The notes beneath the pieces were generated by a model, which saw only the letters and a program-made list of their open reading frames with translations, made no database searches and was not told the DNA's origin. 64,000 bases of DNA. Source: an uncultured Eubacterium sp. (lineage in GTDB: Bacteria; Bacillota; Clostridia; Lachnospirales; CAG-274). Both the position numbers and the translations under genes were made by a program. Shown here one piece after another: positions 27,220-37,140 of the stretch (positions within the stretch are counted from its first letter, which is position 1; the number at the start of each line of letters is the position of its first letter). The stretch spans positions 62,001 to 126,000 of the forward strand of contig URXK01000001.1 in the NCBI GenBank assembly GCA_900551755.1, given 5' to 3'.

Positions 27220-27750
27220 TTAGTCCTCATCAAAGTGAAGAACGCCGATAAATGGTAAATTTCTATATCTTTGAGCATAGTCAAGACCGTAGCCTACAAT
27301 AAATTCATCAGGAATATCGAAGCCTGTCCAATCAACATTTACTTCAAATTCTCTTCTTTCTGGCTTGTCAAATAAAGTACAGAGCTTAATTGACTTTGGC
27401 TTCTTGCTGCTTAAGTATTCAATAAGATAGTGTAAAGTTCTACCACTATCAATAATATCTTCAACAATAAGGATATTTTCGCCTTCAATAGGGTCATCTA
27501 AGTCCTTTAAAATTTGAATGTTGCCACTTGATTCAGTAGAGTTGCCATAGCTTGAAACAGCCATAAAGTCAAACTTAACAGGTAAGTCAAGATTTTTAAC
27601 AAGGTCAACCATAAACATAACTGCACCCTTAAGTACGCAGATAGTTTTTACTTCCTCACCCTTGTAAGATTCAGTAATTTCCTTTGCTATTTCTTGAACT
27701 CTAGCTTTTAATGTTTCTTCTGAAATAAGTGTTGTAACTCTTTCTTTCAT
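27220..27750 (-). CDS. hpt: Hypoxanthine phosphoribosyltransferase
   Basis: A 176-residue purine salvage enzyme that forms IMP/GMP from hypoxanthine/guanine and PRPP. The PRPP-binding loop ILIVEDIIDSGRTL (residues ~89-102) and the GYGLDYAQRYRNLP C-terminal block are typical, as is the length. GGGAGG precedes the ATG at 27750, only 1 nt from the end of tilS. The tilS-hpt order is conserved in Firmicutes, where ftsH usually follows; here the convergent spoIIE does. Confidence 0.95.
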   Translation of the reverse strand: MKERVTTLISEETLKARVQEIAKEITESYKGEEVKTICVLKGAVMFMVDLVKNLDLPVKFDFMAVSSYGNSTESSGNIQILKDLDDPIEGENILIVEDIIDSGRTLHYLIEYLSSKKPKSIKLCTLFDKPERREFEVNVDWTGFDIPDEFIVGYGLDYAQRYRNLPFIGVLHFDED

Positions 27751-27751
27751 T

Positions 27752-29098
27752 TTAAACCTCCCATAAATTTAAGTATATTATATTTGTGCTTTCTTGATTT
27801 GCCTTAAAATAGGCAGATGTTTTCATATCTTTTACCCATATAACATCATTACCTTGAACAAGGAGAGGAATAGTATCTCTTTTGCTTAAAGGTATTTTTT
27901 CGTCAATAAACAATTTTTTTATTGACTTTGAGCCGTTATATAAGGTTATTTTGTCGCCTGTTTGTCTTGACCTGACAAATAAATTTATTTTATTTATTTT
28001 ATCATAATCTAAAGGAATAGTACAGACATTTTTATTATTTTCGTGTAGATTATTGTTAGAAATACAAATTCCTATACCTATATCCTTTAAAGTGTATGCC
28101 TTTTCAATTTCAATATTGTAGGAAAAATCTTTTTTATCTATTGTTTTGCAGAAATAAATACTATTATGTTCTCTTATTGCTCTTAAGCCATTAGGAAGTT
28201 CAATAGTTTTGCCACTTTCTTTGTTTATAAGTGATAGTACATTTTCTACATGGTCGTAGGATATATCGTGTAAGTCAGCAGAATAATCAACAAAACCTAA
28301 TCTTATAACCCTTCTTTGAATAACTTTGTCATATTTTTTTAGTATATCTATATCTATTCTTTTTGGCTCAATTTCACAAGCCTTATAGGCTTTTATAGCT
28401 TCTTTATTCATATAGCTGTCTTCATCAGCCATAAGTTCAGCAGTTCGTGCCATAGTTACAGCTATATTTTCGTTAAAGTTTTTTTGTATTTCTGGTATAA
28501 TATTAAGTCGTATTTTATTTCTTGTATATTCTTCAATAGCATTTGTGGAGTCTGTGCAAAATTTAAGCCCTTTATTTTTGCAATATTCTTCAATTTCTGC
28601 TCTTGAAATATTTATAAGGGGTCTTATAATTCTATCCCTTGATGCAGATATGCCACCTAAACCTTTAATGCCTGTTCCTCTGAAAAAACGCATAAGCATA
28701 GTTTCGCAGTTGTCATTTAAGTTGTGAGCAACAGCAATTTTGCCTGTTGAACCGGATACAGCATAAAAAGCGTCGTATCTTAATTTTCTGCCCATTTCTT
28801 CAACTGTAAGACCGTTTTCTTTTGCTAATTTTTCAACTTCATAGCTAAAAACCTTAATGTTGTTACCATAGTGTTTGGCAAGATTGATGACATAGTTCTC
28901 ATCTCTTTTTGCTTCTTCTCCTCGTATATTGTGGTTAATATGAACAAGGGTAATGTTAAGGTTGTATTGGTCTTTTATGGAGTTTAATATGTCTGTTAGA
29001 CAAACTGAGTCTGCACCACCAGATACTCCTATTACAATACTATCGCCAAAGGATAGCATATTGTATTTTTTTATTGTAGCTATAACTTTATTTAGCAT
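27752..29098 (-). CDS. tilS: tRNA(Ile)-lysidine synthase
   Basis: A 448-residue enzyme that converts C34 of the CAU-anticodon tRNA-Ile to lysidine, letting it read AUA. The PP-loop motif SGGADS is at residues 26-31. The N-terminal ATPase domain is followed by the linker and a C-terminal TilS domain. The start is set at ATG 29098 (MLNKVIATIKK), because the AGGAG lies within the first codons of the longer frame that opens at 29116. It is co-transcribed with hpt. Confidence 0.94.
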   Translation of the reverse strand: MLNKVIATIKKYNMLSFGDSIVIGVSGGADSVCLTDILNSIKDQYNLNITLVHINHNIRGEEAKRDENYVINLAKHYGNNIKVFSYEVEKLAKENGLTVEEMGRKLRYDAFYAVSGSTGKIAVAHNLNDNCETMLMRFFRGTGIKGLGGISASRDRIIRPLINISRAEIEEYCKNKGLKFCTDSTNAIEEYTRNKIRLNIIPEIQKNFNENIAVTMARTAELMADEDSYMNKEAIKAYKACEIEPKRIDIDILKKYDKVIQRRVIRLGFVDYSADLHDISYDHVENVLSLINKESGKTIELPNGLRAIREHNSIYFCKTIDKKDFSYNIEIEKAYTLKDIGIGICISNNNLHENNKNVCTIPLDYDKINKINLFVRSRQTGDKITLYNGSKSIKKLFIDEKIPLSKRDTIPLLVQGNDVIWVKDMKTSAYFKANQESTNIIYLNLWEV

Positions 29099-29225
29099 TG
29101 TGTTTCTCCTTGACATATTTTTTGTTGGGATGGAAACCCCTCAGTCAGCAAGCTGACAGCTCCCCTAGAAGTGGAGCTAAACTGTTAATTCTTAGGTGTT
29201 CATTTACCATATAAGAACAGGTTAT

Positions 29226-29305
29226 TTGTAGGGGCGAACAGAGTTCGCCTGTTAATTAGTTAATTGTAATAGTTACATTTTGGGCGATTACTAATCGCCC
29301 CTACA
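29226..29305. mobile_element. 80-bp MITE-like element, copy 1
   Basis: Perfect 12-bp ends TTGTAGGGGCGA (29226-29237) and TCGCCCCTACAA (29294-29305) bound an 80-bp non-coding element with internal palindromes. Confidence 0.5.
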
Positions 29306-29527
29306 ATTAAGGTATGGTTTGCTTATTTAATTATCTGTAGGGCAACATCATTTACCTTCCCTTATAGGGAAGGTGGCAACCAAAGGTTGACAGAAGGGTT
29401 TCCGATATTACCTATTACTTATTATCTAAAGATAGAAACCCCTCAGTCAGCAAGCTGACAGCTCCCCTAGAAGTGGAGCTAAACTGTTAATTCTTAGGTG
29501 TTCATTTACCATATAAGAACAGGTTAT

Positions 29528-29607
29528 TTGTAGGGGCGAACAGAGTTCGCCTGTTAATTAGTTAATTGTAATAGTTACATTTTGGGCGATTACTAATCGC
29601 CCCTACA
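29528..29607. mobile_element. 80-bp MITE-like element, copy 2
   Basis: This is the counterpart of the element at 29226, exactly 302 bp further on, with the same perfect 12-bp terminal inverted repeats. Confidence 0.5.
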
Positions 29608-29893
29608 ATTAAGGTTTAGTTTGCTTATTTAATTATCTGTAGAGCAACATCATTTACCTTCCCTCATAGGGAAGGTGGCAACCGAAGGTTGACGGAAGGG
29701 TTTCCGATATTACCTATTACTTATTATCTAAAGATAGAACCCCCTCAGTCACTGGGTGCCAGCTCCCCTAAGAGTGGAGCTAAACTGTTAATTCTTAGCT
29801 GTTCATTTACAATATAAGAACAGGTTATTTGTAGGGGCGAGCATTGCTCGTCCGTTAATTAGTTAATTGTAATCGTCCGTTACATCTATAAAT

Positions 29894-29925
29894 TAAAAAA
29901 TCCTCAAAACTAAAGTTTTGAGGAT
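29894..29925 (-). terminator. Terminator of the tRNA-Ser gene
   Basis: TCCTCAAAAC and GTTTTGAGGA form a 10-bp stem with a TAAA loop; on the minus strand a T6 run follows. Confidence 0.85.
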
Positions 29926-29930
29926 TGATA

Positions 29931-30018
29931 CGGAGTAAGAGAGATTTGAACTCTCGCGCCGCGCAAACGACCTACTCCCTTAGCAGGGGAGCCCCTTCAG
30001 CCACTTGGGTATTACTCC
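29931..30018 (-). tRNA. tRNA-Ser (anticodon GCU)
   Basis: On the minus strand a GGAGTAA/TTACTCC acceptor stem, D-arm, anticodon stem CTCCC/GGGAG around the loop CTGCTAA, a long variable arm and a GAGAG-TTCAAAT-CTCTC T-arm are all present. The long variable arm and GCT anticodon identify serine (AGC/AGU codons). The discriminator is G, and CCA is not encoded. Confidence 0.95.
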
Positions 30019-30096
30019 AAAAGATGATATACTGTGTTGTCATTCACAACACTTCATAAGTATATCATAGGGTGAGTGGTTTTGTCAAGTGTTTTT

Positions 30097-30588
30097 TTAT
30101 AAAAAAACAAAAAAAGTTAAACCAGATACTAAACTAATGAGCCAGCCACAAATAACATCATAAGGATAATGAACGCCAGTCATCACTCTTGTTAAACCAG
30201 TCATAAATGCAAACAACACAAAACACGGAACTAATACTGGGCAAATAATTATAAAACTTAGTGATATTATCATAGCACTACAAGCGTGATTGCTAGGAAA
30301 AGAACCGTTATTTTTATGGTCTACAAGTTTAACAACATCATCTCTATTAAATGGTCTAGGCTTATTTAATATTTTTCTTAATATAGTGTTAAACAAAAGG
30401 GTAAAGAAAGGAACGGCTATTACTTTAACCATTCCCTCTCTGCCACTTAAATATAAACAAAATACACCTATAGCATAAATACTCATAAATGCAGGTCTAG
30501 ATAACCCTGACACAAATATAGCAAAATGTTTAGCTAATTCATTAGTAACTGTGTAATAGTATATCTTATTAAAAAGTTTATTATTCAT
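30097..30588 (-). CDS. PAP2-family phosphatase
   Basis: A 163-residue membrane protein with the full PAP2 signature: KILNKPRPF (KxxxxxxRP type), PSNHACSAM and TRVMTGVHYPYDV. It probably removes phosphate from undecaprenyl pyrophosphate or a phospholipid. The start is taken as ATG 30588, embedded in the stop region of dapF (ATGAATAA, 8-nt overlap), indicating translational coupling. An in-frame TTG at 30609 has no good ribosome binding site. Residual RNA from dapF is the likely transcript source. Confidence 0.85.
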   Translation of the reverse strand: MNNKLFNKIYYYTVTNELAKHFAIFVSGLSRPAFMSIYAIGVFCLYLSGREGMVKVIAVPFFTLLFNTILRKILNKPRPFNRDDVVKLVDHKNNGSFPSNHACSAMIISLSFIIICPVLVPCFVLFAFMTGLTRVMTGVHYPYDVICGWLISLVSGLTFFVFL

Positions 30589-31456
30589 TCCAGATACCGT
30601 CAAATACAAATGTTGCAGGACCTGTCATATAAACGTGGTTATCCTTTTCACTCCACTCAATAGTAAGGTTACCACCTAAAAGTTTAACTGTAACAGGAAC
30701 TCTAGGACACTTGCCTTGTAAATTGGCAGCAACAACAGTTGCACAAGTACCAGTGCCACAAGCCCAAGTTTCGCCAGCACCTCTTTCCCAAACTCTCATA
30801 TTAAGATGAGTTTCGTCAACAAATTCAACAAATTCAACATTTGTCTTTCTAGGGAAAGCAGGGTTAGTTTCAAGGCTTGGACCATAGTAATCAACACCAA
30901 AGTCCTTAACAGGAGTGTCAATAAATGTAACTGCGTGAGGATTACCCATTGATACACAAGTAAATTCAAAATCTTTGCCCTGAGAATTAAGTTTTAAGTC
31001 CATAACAGCCTTAAATCCAGCGACCTTAGACTCCTTAGCTTCGCCATTAACAGGAACTTCACTAGGCTCTAAAATAGGTTCGCCCATATCAACAGTAAGC
31101 ATTTCAGCCTCGCCCTGTTCATTGAGCTTAACTTCAATAACCTTGATACCAGCAAGTGTTTCAAGTCTAATAGGGTTCTTTTTAACAATGCCTCTGTCGT
31201 AAACATAACGACCTACACATCTTGAAGCGTTACCACACATTTCAGCTTCTGAACCGTCAGAGTTAAACATTCTCATTCTGCAATCAGCAACATTAGGGTC
31301 ACTTGGAGGACAAATAAGAACAAGACCGTCAGAACCTACACCAAAGTGTCTGTCGCTCATAGCCTGAGCTAACTTGTTAGGGTCAACAACTCTTTCTTCA
31401 AAACAGTTTACATAAACATAGTCATTGCCACAACCGTGCATTTTTGTAAATTTCAT
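30581..31456 (-). CDS. dapF: Diaminopimelate epimerase
   Basis: A 291-residue enzyme that converts LL- to meso-diaminopimelate for peptidoglycan and lysine. Both catalytic cysteine motifs are present: MCGNASRC near residues 73-80 and WACGTGTCATVVA near 216-228. The start is ATG 31456 (MKFTKMHGCGNDY, the classic N-terminus), with AGGAG upstream. The frame continues for 29 codons more upstream but lacks a suitable start. Confidence 0.96.
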   Translation of the reverse strand: MKFTKMHGCGNDYVYVNCFEERVVDPNKLAQAMSDRHFGVGSDGLVLICPPSDPNVADCRMRMFNSDGSEAEMCGNASRCVGRYVYDRGIVKKNPIRLETLAGIKVIEVKLNEQGEAEMLTVDMGEPILEPSEVPVNGEAKESKVAGFKAVMDLKLNSQGKDFEFTCVSMGNPHAVTFIDTPVKDFGVDYYGPSLETNPAFPRKTNVEFVEFVDETHLNMRVWERGAGETWACGTGTCATVVAANLQGKCPRVPVTVKLLGGNLTIEWSEKDNHVYMTGPATFVFDGIWNE

Positions 31457-31495
31457 TATAATATCACTCTCCTGTTTTTTATTTCTTTTTATATA

Positions 31496-31524
31496 AAGAT
31501 AACATAAAATTATGTATAGTTCAA
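31496..31524 (-). promoter_or_regulatory. Sigma-A promoter of dapF
   Basis: On the minus strand TTGAAC (31524-31519) and TATCTT (31501-31496) are 17 bp apart, about 40 nt upstream of the start. Confidence 0.55.
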
Positions 31525-31669
31525 GAAAAATATATAAATACATTTAGAAAAAATAATTGTTTTGTCACATATTATCAACTTTTAAATTAATATATTAAAT
31601 TGGCTCAAAATTTGTGTAAAATTGGCATAAAGTTTTTGTGCAATACTTATAAAACGACAAAAAAACTGT

Positions 31670-31698
31670 TTGACTTTTATTGTTAATTGTGTTATTCT
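31670..31698 (+). promoter_or_regulatory. Sigma-A promoter of the cold-shock gene
   Basis: TTGACT (31670-31675) and TATTCT (31693-31698) are 17 bp apart. The resulting 5' untranslated region is about 70 nt and U-rich, as expected for a cold-shock leader. With the dapF promoter it accounts for the 320-bp gap. Confidence 0.6.
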
Positions 31699-31776
31699 TG
31701 AAATACAGTAAGTAACGGATAGTTATTTGCTGAGAATAATTTTTATTTTTTTTATTTTTTTAGGAGGAACTGTTAA

Positions 31777-31977
31777 ATGAAGCAAGGAACAGTTAAGTGG
31801 TTTAACGCTGAGAAGGGTTTTGGTTTTATTTCAACTGAAGACGGTAACGATGTATTCGTTCATTTCTCTGCTATCCAGTCAGAAGGCTACAAGACATTAG
31901 ATGAAGGTCAGAAGGTTGAATTTGACATCGTTGACGGTGCAAAGGGTCCTCAGGCTGCAAATGTAGTTCGTTTATAA
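31777..31977 (+). CDS. cspA: Cold-shock protein
   Basis: A 66-residue single cold-shock domain protein, a nucleic-acid chaperone. RNP1 (KGFGFIS) and RNP2 (VFVHFSAI) are both intact, and the length is standard. AGGAGG precedes the ATG. It is monocistronic, with its own promoter and terminator. Confidence 0.97.
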   Translation: MKQGTVKWFNAEKGFGFISTEDGNDVFVHFSAIQSEGYKTLDEGQKVEFDIVDGAKGPQAANVVRL

Positions 31978-32052
31978 TCAGTAGTTAATATTTAATGTAG
32001 ATTTTTATATTTATATAGATTTTTATTTTATTTTTAAATTTTGGTTATAACA

Positions 32053-32081
32053 AAAGGAGCTGTTTTTTCAGCTCCTTTTTT
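32053..32081. terminator. Terminator after cspA
   Basis: AAAGGAGCTG and CAGCTCCTTT form a 10-bp stem with a T6 loop followed by T. The A-run before it may also serve the converging oxidoreductase gene. Confidence 0.85.
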
Positions 32082-32082
32082 C

Positions 32083-33639
32083 TTAGTTATTTTTTTCTTC
32101 GTGATATTCTTTTTCAGTATTTACATTCCAAATATTATTCTTATCTTTTTTGCCAGTAATAATGTTATTAACTGTTTCAAAAGCTGTAACCATACTATGG
32201 TCCATATTGTTGTATCTATGCTGACCATTTCTACCTACACAGTAAAGATTGTCAAATGTATTAAGATAATCAATAAGTTTATCAATATCATTATATGTAT
32301 CAAAATATGCAGGATAAGCCTTTTTAACTCTTTCTCTATGAGCGTCCATTACTTCATCAGCTGTTGAAAGCACACCCATTTTAACAAGTTCATTTGATGC
32401 AAGTTTAATAGCTTCATCATCAGTTAAGTTCCAGAAATTATCACCTTCGTTACAGAAGTATTCAAGACCAATCCATACTGTATCATCTGGCTTTTCAACC
32501 ATATAAGGTGACCAGTTGTTAAATATCTGTATTCTACCTAACTTAACACCAACATCTTGAACATAAATCCAGCAGTCTGGAACAATATTATTAAGAGTTT
32601 TAATATCTGTTTTATTAACAAGGTTTAATTTTTTGGCAAGTATACCAATTGTAACAAAGTCACGATAAGGTAAGCCGTTTGCAATATCAAGTTCTTCCTT
32701 AGGCATAACATCTTTCATACCGTTAGCAAGGTCTTTAAGTGGCATTGAAGAAATGAAAATATCACCTGTCATTGTTTCAGTTTTACCGTCTTTAACATAT
32801 TCAACAGAAACAATTTTGTTATTTTCTGTGTTAATTTTGTTTACAGAGGCATTTTTAATAATTGTGCCACCCATATTTTCAATTTCTGCTGCGGCAGTTT
32901 CCCAAAGCTGACCTGGACCATATTTAGGATAAATAAATTCTTCAATAAGAGATGTTTCAACTTTTCTATTTTTGCCAGGGAAAATTTTAGAAATCATATC
33001 CTTTAATACAGCAACAATAGAAAGTCCCTTTACTCTTTGAGAACCCCAGTCTGCTGAAATTTCTCTAGGGTGTCTACCCCATAACTTTTCTGTATAACCT
33101 TCAAAGAACATTGAGTAGAGAACTCTACCAAAACGGTTAATATAGAAATTTTCAAGGCAATCTTCTTTTTTCTTGAATATCATAGCCTTAATATAACTAA
33201 AGCCTGCCTTTAATGTTCTGAAAAAGCCCATGTTAACAAGTGTCTGCATTTTTAATGTAACAGGATAGTCAAAAAACTTTTTAAGATAGTATATTCTTGA
33301 AACTCGGTGTCTTTTAAGCATAACTCTATCTTCTGTTTCAGGGTCAGGTCCACCAGGTGTAAGAGTTTTTTCTCTGCCAAGCTTTTTGTCATCGTAAGAA
33401 GGAGAACCCTGCATAGGAACAAGGTCTGTCCACCATTTCATAACACTTTCGTCTTTTGAGAAAAATCTGTGACCACCAATATCCATTCTGTTACCTTTGT
33501 AGCGAACGGTTCTTGATATACCACCTATAGCACCACTTTCTTCTAATATAGTGACCTTTGCGTCCTTATCCTTTTTTAAAAGCTCATAGGCTGCTGTAAG
33601 TCCTGCAGGACCTGCACCTATAATAACAACATTTTTCAT
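32083..33639 (-). CDS. FAD-dependent oxidoreductase (UDP-galactopyranose mutase/amine oxidase-like)
   Basis: A 518-residue protein opening with a dinucleotide-binding loop, [17 protein letters not shown] (residues 4-20), followed by [26 protein letters not shown] residues common to UDP-galactopyranose mutase-like and protoporphyrinogen oxidase-like flavoproteins. Exact substrate cannot be assigned. It lies 18 nt after a GtrA gene and near a large membrane glycosyl-transfer-like protein, so a role in surface glycan or lipid-linked sugar modification is likely. Confidence 0.75.
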   Translation of the reverse strand: MKNVVIIGAGPAGLTAAYELLKKDKDAKVTILEESGAIGGISRTVRYKGNRMDIGGHRFFSKDESVMKWWTDLVPMQGSPSYDDKKLGREKTLTPGGPDPETEDRVMLKRHRVSRIYYLKKFFDYPVTLKMQTLVNMGFFRTLKAGFSYIKAMIFKKKEDCLENFYINRFGRVLYSMFFEGYTEKLWGRHPREISADWGSQRVKGLSIVAVLKDMISKIFPGKNRKVETSLIEEFIYPKYGPGQLWETAAAEIENMGGTIIKNASVNKINTENNKIVSVEYVKDGKTETMTGDIFISSMPLKDLANGMKDVMPKEELDIANGLPYRDFVTIGILAKKLNLVNKTDIKTLNNIVPDCWIYVQDVGVKLGRIQIFNNWSPYMVEKPDDTVWIGLEYFCNEGDNFWNLTDDEAIKLASNELVKMGVLSTADEVMDAHRERVKKAYPAYFDTYNDIDKLIDYLNTFDNLYCVGRNGQHRYNNMDHSMVTAFETVNNIITGKKDKNNIWNVNTEKEYHEEKNN

Positions 33640-33657
33640 TTTTAGACTTCCTCCTGT

Positions 33658-34107
33658 TTATTTGTAAAGTAATATTTTTCTTGCTAAATAATTGTAAACA
33701 AGTACAATAGCAGATACAATTATTTTAGCGGCGTATTTATTGATTATTTTAATAAATAGCATCATTAACAATATGTTTAAGAAATAGCCAATTATACCAA
33801 TAACAGTATAGGCTGTAAATTCTGCTGTAGTGCTTTTTACAACAGCTTCTTCTGTAAACACAAATTTTTTAGAAAGTATGAAATTTGTTATAAGTCCCAT
33901 TATAAAACCTGCTGTTGTAGCTAGTACAACACTTAATTTAGTATCAGGTAAAATAAGGCTGACTATAACAAAAAACATATAATCAACAACAAACGCTATA
34001 CCACCAACAAATGCGTAGCGAAAAAATTTGATTAAACCGTTTTCGGTAGGTTTAAAGAAAAGACCGTTAAAGTCCAGCTTAATTGCAAGCTGAAAAAGTT
34101 CTTTCAT
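33658..34107 (-). CDS. GtrA-family membrane protein
   Basis: A 149-residue protein with four hydrophobic helices in a GtrA-like layout: FFRYAFVGGIAFVVDYMFF near the N-terminus and ILSKKFVF in the middle. GtrA proteins are thought to flip lipid-linked sugars across the membrane. GAGGG lies upstream of the ATG. It is between the FAD oxidoreductase and the 701-residue membrane protein. Confidence 0.85.
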   Translation of the reverse strand: MKELFQLAIKLDFNGLFFKPTENGLIKFFRYAFVGGIAFVVDYMFFVIVSLILPDTKLSVVLATTAGFIMGLITNFILSKKFVFTEEAVVKSTTAEFTAYTVIGIIGYFLNILLMMLFIKIINKYAAKIIVSAIVLVYNYLARKILLYK

Positions 34108-34183
34108 ATTATATCCCTCTTTTTTACAATATAGGCTTTATTATAACACAATTCCTTTAAAAAGAAAAGGTCATATTTTTTTA

Positions 34184-36289
34184 CTATAACCAAAATTGTA
34201 TTGCTGTAGCTATTTTCCAATATACCTCAGGGTTAGTATCCATAGGACCGTAAGTAGTGACACCTAAAGTGATTAAAAATGCTATAACCATTGTATAAAT
34301 AAAACAAATTGGCATTGTGCAATTTAATAACTTGCAATATTCTCCTTCACTATATTTAGTATAGAGAGCAAATAATGTAGCTATTGCAGATAATGAGAAT
34401 AACCAAATAAAGTCAAGAGAATATCTTGGTAAAACACCACCCATTAATCCGTCAGCAACAGCAATTAATAAACCGAATACTGCAAAAAGAACTGTTACAC
34501 TAAATATTTTGTGTTCCTTTAAAGTAGCTTTAACCTTTGGCATAAACAAAATAAGCCAAACAATAGGTTGAAGGAACAATAAACCACCATACATACTTTC
34601 TACATAATTAGACCCCATAAAGTTTGAATCTGTTACTGTACTAATAATGTATGGGAATATACCTTTTATATTTAATGGTTGTAAAATGTAGAGGAATATA
34701 CCTTGAGGTATTCTTCCTAAACAAAGCCCTCTTGATGTTAAGTCGTTTGTAGTAAGATTATAAGTTGCACCAAAATCAGTTGGAGAACCAAATCTTGCAT
34801 AGTTGTAATGGAACATAAAAAGTGCAAATATTACTATTGGTACTACAAAAAGCAATGTATTAGCAATGCTTGTCTTTGAAAATAGCTTTCTATCCTTAAA
34901 TACAGTATTCCAAAATATAGGTATAGCTGTAAATATAACTAAAAGTAACTGTGGTCTACAGCCAGCAATAAGTGCCATACATATTGAGCCAATTAATAAC
35001 TTTGGCTTGCTTAATGTATAGTCATTATCTTTTTCTTTAAAGGCTGTCAACCAACAGAAAAGACCACTTATTGCAAATGTAAGTCCTGTAAATATTGGCA
35101 ATGAATACATATCAGGCCAAACCATTAAAAATGCTGTACCTATACCATTTATAAATATTGTTGTTGCCATAAGATATATAAGTAGTGGTATTGACTTTTT
35201 GTCAGACTTAAATCTAATAGCTAGAGCATATATAAGTAAATAGCTCATTATTACAAATATTGGTACTAATGTCATTATGCTAGCAAAAGGACTAACATTG
35301 TTTTCAGTAATTAACTTAACTGGTATATTAAATAAAAGGGCTGGTACTATACCAAAGTACACATAATATTTACCTTCATAATAAGCGTGGTCCCAGTTGG
35401 CTGTTGCTCCAGCATTATTTCTTGCTGCTGGGTCATAAGGGTTTTCAAGCTCTGCTAGCTTTGGGTCAGCATCATCACTAACATAGTAATGACCGTCAAG
35501 TATAGCATCTGCTAATTCGTTATACTGATTTTGCCAGCTAACTGTGTTGTAAACATACATTGGATTTATATGACCTGCTGTCATCATTACAGCTATTTGT
35601 AAAGCAATTAAAACAGGTATAAGTATTCTTTGTTTACTGCTTTTAATATTTAATTTATAGTTATAAAATTTTGACTTTGGTCTTATTATGTACAAAAGAC
35701 CTATAGCAACAAGTATTACAATTACTCTTATAAGGCTAAAGTGGAAAGGAACATTTTTATTAATTGTTATAGAATTAATAACTAATTCTTTATCCCTAAC
35801 ATCTTTAAACTCAATACTCATATTTTTTGTTTCACCCTTTAAGTTAAGGGGAATGTATTTAGTTTTTTCGATTGTAGATATAATGCTTCTATCTGGCATA
35901 CTGATACCGTTCATATTGCCTTTATCATCAGCATTAATTTTTACCTTAATTTGTTTATTTCTTTTGTTATCTTTTTTTGCATTAAAATCTGCGCCGATAT
36001 TTACAAATGTATTTTCAGCATCTATGTACACATTTTTTATTTCTTGGTTAATGTCGTAAAATCTAATAGTGCCGTTATCCTCATTAAATCTAAAATGAGA
36101 GTTGCCTAATACACTTATGTTTCCGTCTACCGTGCAATCTTCTAAATTAATAGGCTCATAGCCCATAGTTGTGAAAAATCTGAAATTAAATACAAATATT
36201 TCAGCAACAATTACTATTAATAATGTTAAACTAACAATAAGTTTTTTGTCTTTTGCCTTATTGTTAGTTTTATTGGTTTTTGGTTTCAT
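34184..36289 (-). CDS. Large polytopic membrane protein, glycosyltransferase-like
   Basis: A 701-residue protein. One N-terminal helix (residues ~18-38) is followed by a ~150-residue soluble, probably extracellular domain, then about ten or more hydrophobic helices from ~190 to the end. The arrangement resembles GT-C-type lipid-linked sugar transferases or bacterial YfhO/DUF-type surface proteins, but no catalytic motif can be assigned. An extracellular loop near residues 245-305 is rich in Asp, Tyr and Asn. AGGTGG precedes the ATG. With GtrA and the FAD enzyme it forms a probable surface-glycan operon. Confidence 0.65.
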   Translation of the reverse strand: MKPKTNKTNNKAKDKKLIVSLTLLIVIVAEIFVFNFRFFTTMGYEPINLEDCTVDGNISVLGNSHFRFNEDNGTIRFYDINQEIKNVYIDAENTFVNIGADFNAKKDNKRNKQIKVKINADDKGNMNGISMPDRSIISTIEKTKYIPLNLKGETKNMSIEFKDVRDKELVINSITINKNVPFHFSLIRVIVILVAIGLLYIIRPKSKFYNYKLNIKSSKQRILIPVLIALQIAVMMTAGHINPMYVYNTVSWQNQYNELADAILDGHYYVSDDADPKLAELENPYDPAARNNAGATANWDHAYYEGKYYVYFGIVPALLFNIPVKLITENNVSPFASIMTLVPIFVIMSYLLIYALAIRFKSDKKSIPLLIYLMATTIFINGIGTAFLMVWPDMYSLPIFTGLTFAISGLFCWLTAFKEKDNDYTLSKPKLLIGSICMALIAGCRPQLLLVIFTAIPIFWNTVFKDRKLFSKTSIANTLLFVVPIVIFALFMFHYNYARFGSPTDFGATYNLTTNDLTSRGLCLGRIPQGIFLYILQPLNIKGIFPYIISTVTDSNFMGSNYVESMYGGLLFLQPIVWLILFMPKVKATLKEHKIFSVTVLFAVFGLLIAVADGLMGGVLPRYSLDFIWLFSLSAIATLFALYTKYSEGEYCKLLNCTMPICFIYTMVIAFLITLGVTTYGPMDTNPEVYWKIATAIQFWL

Positions 36290-36502
36290 TTATGCCACCT
36301 CTTTATTAATCTTTTACATAAGTAGTTTATATTATTATTATATTTATGTCAAGAAATAAGTTAATTCATTTTATAATTGCATTTTAACAAAATTTAATAT
36401 ATAATTATAAGAAACTAAATATTTTATGCGTTGTATCCTATTTTATGTTATTAGATTTCTCTGCTTTTAACATTTGGGAACAGCAGCAAGGAGGATTTTA
36501 TT

Positions 36503-37123
36503 ATGACACAACAGAGAGAAAAAACTCGTAGTTTAGTGGAAATGGCACTCTTTATGGCTATTATTGTAGTGTTAGCTATTACACCTTTGGGTTATATTCC
36601 ACTTGGCTTTATGAACGCAACTACTGTTCACATTCCTGTTATTATTGCAGGCATTGTTTTAGGTTGGAAAAAAGGTGCTTTTTGTGGCTTTGTATTTGGC
36701 TTGACTAGCTTTATAAATGCAACATTTAGAAGTGCTAGTGTATTATCATTTCTTTTTACACCGTTTAAACCTTTTGGTAACGGTTGGAGCCTTGTTATAG
36801 CTTTTGTACCTAGAATATTAATTGGCGTTGTTGCTTTTTTTGTTTTTAAGGCTTTATTTAATGTTACTAAGAAAAAGAGTATTTCTATGTTTTTAGCTGG
36901 CGTGGCTGGCTCAATGACTAACACTATTTTAGTAATGGGTATGGCATATTTATTCTTTGCTGAGCCTTATGCTGAAAAAACTAACATTGCTGTTGAAGGT
37001 GTGTTAAAGGCTGTAGCAACAGTAATGGTTGTAAATGGTATACCTGAGGCAGTTATTGCTGGTATAATAGCATCTGCTGTGTGTGCTGCATTAATGGCAA
37101 CTTTTAAAAATAGACTTAATTAA
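36503..37123 (+). CDS. panT: ECF transporter S component, probably for pantothenate
   Basis: A 206-residue membrane protein with about six helices. The TRSLVEMALFMAIIVVLAITPLG start and the GWKKGAFCGFVFGLTS segment are typical of substrate-binding S components of energy-coupling factor importers. The next gene, 17 nt on, is coaX (pantothenate kinase), so pantothenate is the likely substrate. The shared energising module would be encoded elsewhere. AAGGAGG precedes the ATG. No riboswitch was seen upstream. Confidence 0.8.
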   Translation: MTQQREKTRSLVEMALFMAIIVVLAITPLGYIPLGFMNATTVHIPVIIAGIVLGWKKGAFCGFVFGLTSFINATFRSASVLSFLFTPFKPFGNGWSLVIAFVPRILIGVVAFFVFKALFNVTKKKSISMFLAGVAGSMTNTILVMGMAYLFFAEPYAEKTNIAVEGVLKAVATVMVVNGIPEAVIAGIIASAVCAALMATFKNRLN

Positions 37124-37140
37124 TTGTTGAGGAAATAAAT

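Larger units (their letters stand above)
29133..29880. repeat. Tandem composite intergenic repeat, 302-bp period, about 2.5 copies
   Basis: The block starting GAAACCCC at 29133 recurs at 29435 and at 29737, an offset of exactly 302 bp each time. The first two copies are almost identical; the third is truncated and has variant palindromes. Modules are the same kinds as at 23900-24530. The 830-bp gap between tilS and the tRNA is otherwise empty. Confidence 0.9.

Noticed and set aside
29133..29880. CRISPR array
   Set aside because: Repeats are ~302 bp apart, and both unit and 'spacer' are conserved between copies; no short direct repeats or cas genes occur.
36290..36502. Vitamin riboswitch upstream of the ECF S component
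   Set aside because: The sequence is AT-rich without conserved riboswitch elements or a terminator.
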